Of a stretch of DNA of 29,312 nt, positions 19,313-26,891 are shown one piece after another. Under the pieces are notes generated by a model, which saw only the letters and a list, made by a program, of their open reading frames with translations, was not told where the DNA came from and made no database searches. The position numbers and the translations under genes are program-made. The stretch lies in assembly GCA_001579985.1 (NCBI GenBank), contig LRSR01012187.1:1-29312 (forward strand). Reading direction: 5' to 3'. Each line of letters starts with the position of its first letter. The stretch's first letter is position 1. The stretch is from Hypsibius dujardini (Eukaryota; Tardigrada; Eutardigrada; Parachela; Hypsibiidae).

Positions 19313-19797
19313 CTCATCGGAACCAGGGCCCTTAATGGCAGCGTCAAGGGGGGGGGGGAGGCAAAGGCAAAATTATTTTTTCTAAAATTGAATGCAAAAT
19401 TCGGCCTCTTATTTCGGATCTTTTTGAAACGTCTGGGGGTCTGGGGGTTTGATTCCAGGGGCCCCCAGAGTTTCAAAACCTTTCAAAAAGCATCCGTTTT
19501 TCATCAAATTTGAAATGTTCTTGCATTTTTTTAACCTCCCATTTCTATTCATCAATAGGAAGCTTATATTGCATCTCACCAAACCACAAATTTGAACGAA
19601 AAACTGATGTTTTTGAAAATGTTTTGAAATCTTGGGAACCCCTGAAAATCAGACCCCACAACTCCCACAAGTTTCAAAATTATCAGGGACAATAAGCCGA
19701 ATTTTTTATTCAGTTTCGAAAAAAATTCCTTTTGCCCCTTTGCCCACCCCCTAGCCCTACCGTGAGGGGTCCTGGTTCCGACCTGTAAAGACCGTAA
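19313..19797. mobile_element. Foldback element, copy 2
   Basis: Same orientation as 3392-3897: shared CATCAAATT, TTTAACCTC, ATTCATCAATAGGAA, GCTTATATTG and the right end CCTACCGTGAGGGGTCCTGG. The left terminal repeat is eroded (CGGAACCAGGGCCC...) with a run of about ten G. Confidence 0.78.
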
Positions 19798-20548
19798 ATG
19801 ATCTCCTGCTCATCGGTTACCCCTTTTTCCAAGCCGGCCCGTCACGCTACTTCATGTCACACAACGTTTGTCCGCTGCACAGTCAGACACCACGTTGTTC
19901 GGGTCGCGTTGTCATCCTCGTACGTCACCGGATCCACCGAGAACTAAGCAACGTTACATTCGTTACGTTACGTTACTCGAATCCAATTAAGCCGAATTTT
20001 TTTATTTGATTTTCAGAATATGTTTGTTTACGGGATAAAATTTTCAAGTCGATTTCAATTATGTTCATATTTTTCTCCAAATATTTTTTACTCCAGGATA
20101 ATTTTTTTTGTTAAATTTCAATTTGATCTAATTTTTTTACTTCGATTTTGTTGCAGTTTTTGGGAAGTGCAGCTTTGCGACAGGGAGAAATGAGCGGATG
20201 AATTTGAGTTTTAGACCCTGAATTTGAACAGCGAGAAAAGTTGTTCACCCGGACAGGGTATTCAACTTCGACTCGTGCTGCGACTGTTCTCTCCGAAATT
20301 TGCTTTTTTATATTTTCAAATGGCATGATAATTTAAGGTTTCAGATTTCATGTCAATTCGAAATCAAAAATATTGGGAGGAGAATAAGATTACGGAGAGA
20401 ATATTGACAGGGCATCCGCTGTGTGTCTTCCCCGAGCCGTTTTATTTACCCTAGTACATGAGAGGACAAATTTAGCCCCCTTTCTGGGACGTGGGACACA
20501 ATAGCAACTTATTTATATGGTGACGGGAACAAATTAAGTCACTTATAG
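19798..20548. other. AT-rich spacer
   Basis: A GC-richer patch with (CGTTA)n near 19955-19975, then AT-rich sequence. No gene recognised; a 71-codon minus frame at 20111-20326 has no known similarity. Confidence 0.4.
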
Positions 20549-20790
20549 GCCTGTCGGTCGGCCTGTCTGTCTGTCCGTTCGTCTGTCTGTCCGTCTGTCC
20601 GTCTGTCTGTCTGTCTGTCTGTTTGTCTGCCTATCTGTCTGTTTGTCTGCCTGCCTGTCTGCCTGTCTGACTGTCTGTTAGTCTAATCGTCTGACTGTCT
20701 TGTCTGACTTGTCTGATGTAGTCTGTCTGCATACTTGTCTGTCTGCCTATGTATGTGCCTGTCAGCCGGTAGGCCTGCTTTTGTGTATCT
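20549..20790. repeat. (TGTC)n array beside the decayed cyclase
   Basis: Imperfect TGTC/TGCC tract, with the purest part at about 20590-20625. Confidence 0.9.
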
Positions 20791-20835
20791 GTTTGCTCAA
20801 CATATGAAAAATCTCACTACCAAATTATAGCTTAC

Positions 20836-21774
20836 AAGGAGGATTTTTTGCACTTCCGGAACAGCTGCCAGAACGATAACTGTAAATGCAAGGCGCGATA
20901 CTCTTACGGTAGAACTAAAAAATGAAGGTAATGGAAAAATGGAACAGCTAATGTTAGAGCGTGAATTGGTAAGCTTTACTGAAATATTCTAATGTTAAAA
21001 ACAAACTAAATCTGTTAACAGGTAGTCTTTAGTTTTTGTTTTCTAGTTTTTGGAAAAATTAAATTTCAATTAAGTACTTAAATTTGGGAAAATTAAGATG
21101 AGTGAATAATGTTGACAAAACTAGATTAGCCAAAACATTAAAGTCTTTAATAAACATCGTAATTTTAATTTTATAGAAATCAAGCCATCTGTAAGTTTGT
21201 TCCGTAAAATGTATGAGTTTGCAAAATCTTTATTCCATTGATGCTCAGGGAAAGCAGATCATGTAAATATTTAAATCTATTTTACACACAGTTAATTTTT
21301 TATTTTAATTTAATTTAAAACAATTTGTAAATAAATTTTTTTTAATCAAACATATATTTAAGCACAGCTTCTCCGCAAACGGCAAAGACAGTTTTTTATC
21401 TTTGCTGTGTCCTGAGCCGTGAGGATCTGATGAGAAATGTACATAATCATCCCCGCCCGAGGGACCGGGCTTGTAAAAGGTCACCCGGTTGACGTAGTCC
21501 ATCACATCGGGATCTTTAACAGGATGATTCTGGAGTGTCAGTCAGATTAACAGACAGATAGATTCAGGTCCGAGTAGGTTCGGCGTGCCACATCGAAAGC
21601 CAGATCATATGCCGCACTGCTCGATTTGTAGCCGTACAAATCGTTGTTGCCAATCAGGATGTTTACAATCCTGATTCGGGTTACGCCATCATCAACTCCC
21701 GCAACCATTATTTGCTGCTGGCCAAAGGGAAGGACAAAAAACAGCTCAAATGATAATCCAAACCCATTTTCAGG
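20836..21774 (-). pseudogene. Decayed second receptor guanylate cyclase (ligand-binding part)
   Basis: Exon-like segment 21774-21556 reads FFVLPFGQQQIMVAGV, RIVNILIGNNDLYGYK and SSAAYDLAFDVARRTY, clearly paralogous to exon 2 of the intact cyclase ([25 protein letters not shown]). The segment after 21529 (DYVNRVTFYKPG) aligns with its [10 protein letters not shown]. At 20879-20836 a 44-nt segment reads IVLAAVPEVQKILL between AG and GTAAGC, matching intact exon 6 in both phases. Between these pieces the counterparts of exons 3-5 are absent from AT-rich sequence, and none of the membrane, kinase-like or cyclase exons is found before TMF1. A 26-nt gap with an in-frame stop separates the first two segments. 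A functional gene is unlikely; it looks like a truncated, eroding paralog lying tail-to-tail with TMF1. Confidence 0.68.
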
Positions 21775-22199
21775 CTAAAAAATTAAAAAATGAATTCATC
21801 AGGAAGAACATTTATGTCACTTATATAATAACTACAGAATGAAATGTTCCGGAAAATTGTGCAGGATCAAATAATGAGTGGAAGAATTTTAAGTCGTCAA
21901 AATCATTTTGGTCCTCGGACCGAATGGTTGAGATTATTATTCACGCCTCTGTTCCTGGTAGGATGTCGTGTGTTTCCGTTGAAGTCTGCTTTTGCCACTT
22001 GTACGTACACTATGTAATCGTTTCTATCTCAAACACAGCAGCTCAAGGTACATCAATTTCCGGAGGCCACCTACCTCTGTTGCCTTGCAGATCCAAGCTT
22101 TCCCACTACCAATAATCCTGTACACACGCCATAGGCACAAGAGACATAGTTCACATGGATGTTTTTTGAACACACATTGCTTGCTTGTGGTCTGCACAG
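21775..22199. other. Spacer upstream of the decayed cyclase
   Basis: No leader exon for the decayed cyclase could be found, and no RNA gene or element is recognised. Confidence 0.35.
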
Positions 22200-22301
22200 A
22201 AGGCCCAGAAGCTGATTGCGACATTTCGTTAGCATGAAATGGACTTTTATTTAAAGGATTACGAGCAGTTGATGCCATCCCGACTTCTTCCCAAGATTGA
22301 G
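22200..22301 (+). pseudogene. Exon-like segment with an in-frame stop, unknown protein
   Basis: Between a CACAG acceptor and a GAG/GTACTC donor, one phase-0 frame reads KAQKLIATFR, then TAG, then HEMDFYLKDYEQLMPSRL and LPKIE. If the stop is a former CAG, this is a decayed exon; alternatively a shorter exon begins at 22233 after TTAG and avoids the stop. It could join in phase to 22818 (LEQAQYTMASI, then stop). I do not recognise the protein. Codon use and lack of low complexity suggest real or recently coding sequence, but without transcript support it remains a guess. Confidence 0.3.
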
Positions 22302-22319
22302 GTACTCGTGTTGCCCGCC

Positions 22320-22485
22320 GTCTGCCTATGTCTGTGTTTGGGCCCCTGTCTGTAACAGTGTCTGTGTCTGTATCTGCGTCTGTGTGCCCGTGTCAGTGTC
22401 TGCCTCTGCGTCTATATTTTTAACCATGTCTGTGTCTGTGTCTGTATCTGTAACAGTGTCTGTGTCTGTATCTGAGCCAGTGATT
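22320..22485. repeat. Degenerate TGTCTG/TGTATC hexamer array
   Basis: Runs of TGTCTG and TGTATCTG with two AACAGTGTCTGTGTCTGTAT blocks, a different period from the tetranucleotide arrays elsewhere in the window. Confidence 0.85.
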
Positions 22486-22817
22486 GTGATTCTCTATCAC
22501 TTGAGATATTTCCTTGTCGAACGGGTTACATCCAACAAAAATGCAGCTGGGTCCGATTATGTTCAGGCTTGGAAAGCCATCTGTCATATCAGTGTCGCTA
22601 CTTCCTTTGGGCTCATCATTACACCGAATTAACTCCTGCCTCAAAGCGGCTCGAATTTGGCCAGAAAACAGGGTGGCTAGAATTGGGCCAAAATTCCTCG
22701 TACAGAAAAGAACAGTGCAAAAACGTGGTCAGTTCTTGATTTTTCGTCTCCGAAGTCCCCTCAAAATGGCATGTGGCAGGTGCGGTCGCCCAATTCACTG
22801 TCTCTCTATTTCTGCAG

Positions 22818-22938
22818 TTGGAACAAGCACAGTACACAATGGCATCCATTTGACAAGAAGTCTACAAATTTCGTTAAAAACGCAAAACATAATCGCATCA
22901 AGAGGAAACTAATCAAGCTGGAAGCAAGCACCCTTTAG
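22818..22938 (+). other. Possible terminal exon on the plus strand, converging on NOSIP
   Basis: A good acceptor (tctctatttctgcag) is followed by an open frame reading WNKHSTQWHPFDKKSTNF and a Lys/Arg-rich tail (NRIKRKLIKLEASTL), whose TAG at 22936-22938 overlaps the NOSIP stop on the opposite strand (22935-22937). A second frame gives LEQAQYTMASI and stops early. No preceding exon with phase 2 could be fixed for the long reading. It may instead simply be NOSIP 3' UTR read backwards. I do not recognise the family. Confidence 0.25.
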
Positions 22939-24399
22939 CCGACATGCATGGACGGTTTGGAGACGCGACTCTCCAACTGAAGCCCGCTGCCGGCGTAGCT
23001 GCTGCCACCTCGCTGCAGCGGAATAATGTCCTTCTCCCTGAGCGACTTGCCATTGGTCGGGTCGATCATGTCCTTGCGGATGAGGTTGTCCACACACTCC
23101 ATGGTGACGACGTTGCCGGAGGTCCGCAGCACCGCGCACGCCGTGTTATTGCTGAGGACGTCGCGAGTGACGGGACACATGTAGCGGAACTTTTTCGATG
23201 CCACGGGAGTCTTGTCATCATCCACCACCGGCGTGAAGTGGATGGGGATGAGGTCGGAGGCTTTGATGGGCTTACCGCTGATCGGGCTAGTGATGACGGT
23301 GTCGGGCTTCTCCTTAGCGGTGCGCAGGGATTCGCGGCTCGCGGCTGAACCCCAAAAGTTATTGGGCATGATTTTGCCGTCGCCTTTGCCGGAGCCTGAA
23401 AACAGAAAAGAGAGCAGAGTGAAAATCCATACCTTAAATGTTCGCTTTATTGATTGATTGGGCTTTTACCATTCATAGAATAAATTCTTTTTATTTTCTA
23501 GAAAATATTTATTTATTTAGAATAAAGATATATTTTGTGTTGTTTCATTTATATTTTGGCATTGCTTTATTATTAAATAACTATTAATTTATAAGGCTGC
23601 AAACTGTACTTATAAATTATAAATACTAGGATATCATATTTAAATCCACCTTGAAACATCTCTCGTTGATTGACTGAACAAACAAGCATTCTGTTTTGAT
23701 CTTTGAAAATTCCTCACGTCAAAAACCCATCGAAACCCCAATCTTGCTCCACCTCCAACGGTCAAAAGAATGACTAGGGATCAGATCGTCAGAAAGATGG
23801 CTAGTTTTTTGAAATCAACAAAACTAAAAATCAAATTGTTAATACATATTACATATTGAACGATCCATCAATTGATTGATTGACACGAATGCACATCATC
23901 ATTCGACGGATTAATAGATTGACTGATTAGCACCAGACAATAACAACTCTCTTCCCTCAAAGTTTAGCGATTTCCACGTCAAGCAACAGTCTTCAATTCA
24001 CTCCACAGCGTCCACCAACCTACCGGTTGTCACCACAGTCGAACTGGACTTTTGAAACTTGTCCGCAGTGGATTGGCGCTGTGCCTCCAACAGCTCCTTT
24101 TTTTCCGTGGCCTCCTTGGCTTGCCACTTCTCGTAGGCCTTCTGCTGCTTGATGATGTCCATCTTTTTATTCAGAATATATTCCAGAATGGCTTCCTTGT
24201 CGAAGAGGTATCCGTCCGGCGTGACGACGGGGTTGCGGCACGGCTGGAGTGTGATTGAGCAGCAGTCGAAATCCTTGATGGAATCCTTCCCTAGCCGAGC
24301 TGCCACCAGGCCGTATCCGGAGAATTTGTTATCCTTCTGTACCTCCGCGTAGCTGTAAACCGGATTGGCGGTCGCATTTTTTCCGTGCCGTTTGCCCAT
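22935..24399 (-). CDS. NOSIP: NOSIP, nitric oxide synthase-interacting protein (U-box/RING-type E3 ligase), two exons
   Basis: NOSIP is a conserved eukaryotic U-box-type E3 ubiquitin ligase, found with spliceosomes and, in mammals, binding NO synthase. Exon 1 is 24399-24024, exon 2 is 23395-22935; 837 nt, 278 residues (human 301). Residues 1-20 read MGKRHGKNATANPVYSYAE, the standard start. Then come KDFDCCSITLQPCRNPVVTP and DGYLFDKEAILEYIL, the N-terminal zf-NOSIP half of the U-box, and a Lys/Glu/Gln-rich helix. Exon 2 has SPISGKPIKASDLIPIHFTP, VTRDVLSNNTACAVLR, TMECVDNLIRKDMIDP, and the terminal DIIPLQRGGSSYAGSG. The linker between halves is shorter than in mammals. The strong pyrimidine acceptor before 23395 and donor GGTAGGT after 24024 support the single join. 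The upstream in-frame Met codons (to 24567) lack family similarity, so 24399 is the start. Confidence 0.95.
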
Positions 24400-24536
24400 T
24401 TTTGAAAGGGATAATGAGTTTAATTTCAAATTAATTGACAGAGTTAAAACTTTTGCCTGAATGTTTACGTATGGCAAGCCGGCTGGCGCACAGTTGGTGT
24501 GTGGAGTCGGATGGGTGAAAAGTAAATAAACCGCGA

Positions 24537-24544
24537 TGACGTCA
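24537..24544. promoter_or_regulatory. Perfect palindromic CRE (TGACGTCA) upstream of NOSIP
   Basis: The full 8-bp cAMP-response-element consensus occurs about 140 bp before the NOSIP start codon, followed by CTCATC. The position upstream of a housekeeping gene fits an ATF/CREB-bound promoter site; function is inferred. Confidence 0.45.
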
Positions 24545-24574
24545 CTCATCCGTTTGCTGCAGACCAATCCTGTA

Positions 24575-24715
24575 CCGAAATCTTTCGGGCCCCGAAAAAT
24601 CCCGAAACCCGAAAAAAGCTTCCGGGTTTCGGTTCGAGAAAAACGACAGTCGGGTCGGAAATTGTCGGTAAAATTAATTTTCCGGTGGGTTCGGGAAAGT
24701 TAGACTGGAGCGCGG
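24575..24715. repeat. CGGGTTTCGGG-rich block, left
   Basis: Dense CCCGAAA / CGGGTTTCGG motifs on both strands. A similar block lies at 25682-25790, on the far side of the foldback element. Confidence 0.6.
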
Positions 24716-24789
24716 TATTTTTTGAATGACTGCACTTCAATTATGGAGTAGAAAATCGTATAATGGCTGGCATATTTGAGCTTGTGGAC

Positions 24790-25577
24790 TAACTTAGGAA
24801 AGAACGGAGATTTTACCTCCCGATCGGAGTGAATTTTTTTTCACAAATAACTGTTCATATATCGTAATTTTACATTAGGGTCTCGGGTCGAAATCACATC
24901 CGCGGTTTCAGAAAAAATAAGGAAGAAAATATTCCCGCACCACTTTGTGCTATGGCCAGACGCTTGATTGATTGACTTATTTGCAACGTTTCCAAAGTTT
25001 CAGTTTTTTTATCCCAACCAGTAAAAACGTCGTTTTTTGGAAAAAGTTTAATTCTATGATTTTTATCACCCTTCCCCTCCAAATTTGATTTGGAATTGAT
25101 TGACATCACTAAAATCTATTCTGGATGCCAGGGGGCGGAGCTATGGGCTAGTTTCAATCTAGGGGGTCAATCACATATTACGTCATTAAGGGAGGGTAGG
25201 TTGATGGTCTGGACCCTTTATTACTCACCAGTGAAATAGGCCCCGCCCTCCAGTAAAGTTTTGATTATCTGGGTAGGTGGATGATCGGAAAAGGCCATTT
25301 TTTGATTACGTAATATGTTAATGGCACCTGGCTTCTGAGTGACGTTGCAGAAACAACTCATAGCTCCGCCCCCTGGCATCCAAAAAAGATTCTACTGATG
25401 TCAATCAATTTCAAATCGAATTTGGAGTGGAACGGTAAGAAAAATCTTGGAATTCTGGATGTGATTTCGACCCCGAGACCCCAATTGTTGGAATCATGAT
25501 ATATGGACAGCTATTTGTGAAAAAAACCCGCTCCGATCATGAGGTCAAATCTCCGTTCTTTTCCAAGTAAGATCATC
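24790..25577. mobile_element. Foldback element with nested MITE
   Basis: Left arm about 24790-25145, right arm about 25355-25577, inverted copies: AAAGAACGGAGATTT, TCACAAATA, CGAAATCACATCC, GATTGACATCA, GATGCCAGGGGGCGGAGCTA. The left arm carries extra sequence (24905-25060) that resembles the arm of the copy at 996-1250. A MITE (25163-25328) sits in the centre. Confidence 0.82.
25163..25328. mobile_element. MITE copy 2, nested in the foldback centre
   Basis: TCACATATTACGTCA and TACGTAATATGTTAA ends, interior nearly identical to 5669-5843 (GGTCTGGACCCTTTATTACT, GGCCCCGCCCTCCAGTA, TATCTGGGTAGGTGGATG). Confidence 0.82.
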
Positions 25578-25897
25578 CCGATCTTTGGGGAAGGTGTTGT
25601 TTTGTAACATTAAATAAGTCCTTGGCCAGAAACGCAAGATTTCTGAAATTTCTAGTTCGTAAGATGTTTTTCGGTGATTGATCTTTTTTTGGGTTTCGTG
25701 TCAGGTCGGGTTCGGGATGGGTTCGGGCAAAATAAAAAATGTCGGTTCGGGTTTTTCGGGCTCCGCTCATCGTTTCGGGTTTCGGTCGGGCCATGGAGAT
25801 GAAATTTAGGCGAAAGAGTGCGGCAGACTTGCAGTCGCCGGTCGAACGTGTTGTAGTTCCTTTCTGCGCTCCAGCACCTGTGCTTATCTGGATACTT
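25578..25897. repeat. Spacer with CGGGTTTCGGG-rich block, right
   Basis: 25682-25790 is dense in TCGGGTTCGGG and TTTCGGTCGGG. No gene recognised; the frames across it are composition artefacts. Confidence 0.5.
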
Positions 25898-26028
25898 TAC
25901 TGTCTCGATCATTTGGTGCTGCGTTTTAGATCCACCGTATCTTATGACCGCAGTGAAGCGCAGTATGTGCAGTCATAATGTACGGGTGGGTCTAAAAAGC
26001 AGCACCAAATGATCGAGACGGTACAGTA
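25898..26028. mobile_element. MITE with TACTGTA ends, copy 2
   Basis: CTCGATCATTTGGTGCTGC and GCAGCACCAAATGATCGAG are inverted, inside TACTGT / TACAGTA termini. Interior TACGGGTGGGTCTAAAA is shared with 11088-11210. Confidence 0.8.
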
Positions 26029-26599
26029 ACTTTTTTCAAATGCTAAAAAATTGTTAAAAAACTGAGAAAATTAAGACCACTCGAGTAGTGTTGTTTAAAT
26101 ACATAAATATATTAGATATAATACTAAAATATATACTATATATACTATAAATATAAGATATACAAGTGCAACGCATTTGAAATTGCGTAACTTGAAGGGA
26201 TTTATTCGTAGCACAGGCGATTGATAGGTCTTCTTGGTCTTCCTATTGTATTTAAATTTGCCCTGCAATGTGCATTACGAAATTTGTCACTCGTTCTGCT
26301 ACTAAATAGCTATTTTTCCCTAAATTTAATTTAATTTAAATTCCCGATTTACTAATTTATTAAATAAAATATCCAATTTTTGCCTAAGAAATATTTTTAT
26401 TTAAATAGACCGCCGCCGCTGTAAGTATTTTATTTAACAGATATTTTATTTAATATCTTCGCAGAATTCTTTTAATTAAATTATATTAAATATAAAGATC
26501 GTGGAAACAAACTAAGCAGATACTGTACTCAAAACATCAATTTCATAAAAGCGTCTTCCAACATCAAAATTATCAATCAATCAACGCAGAATGTTTACA
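26029..26599. other. AT-rich spacer
   Basis: Very AT-rich with TATATA runs. No gene, RNA or element recognised. Confidence 0.45.
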
Positions 26600-26891
26600 T
26601 CGCCCTTCTGAAATTGCGTAAGACACGGTCATGTGACCGCGTCGCTACAAGGCCCAATCGCTCGCTGTCTCCGCTCCGCGCCTTCCCTGTTTACCTGGAT
26701 GAAATTTATCCGCAGGCAAAAGACGCGCGACGCGTCTCACAAAATTTGCGTGTACACGCACGGCCCGCTAAATTTCTCCTATCGCTCGCTCACGCGCGCC
26801 ACTCACTCAGCCGAGCCGACAGCAGCGCAGCCGCAGCGCTTTTCTGTTCACTTTTTTCTTTCACTGTCGCATCCATTTCAACTCCTTCAAA
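26600..26891 (+). promoter_or_regulatory. Probable promoter / 5' UTR of the FN3 gene
   Basis: After a long AT-rich stretch the sequence becomes CpG-rich (many CGC, GCG and CGCG steps), ending just before the Met codon at 26892. An E-box-like GTCATGTGAC lies at 26628-26637. No TATA box is obvious. This composition shift is the only evidence. Confidence 0.35.

Noticed and set aside
19960-20000. ACTCGAATCC-like B-box suggesting a tRNA
   Set aside because: No A box, no cloverleaf and no anticodon arm could be drawn; no tRNA or rRNA was found in the window.
24400-24567. 56-codon N-terminal extension of NOSIP
   Set aside because: The extension has no family similarity and overlaps the CRE; the MGKRHGKN start matches orthologs.
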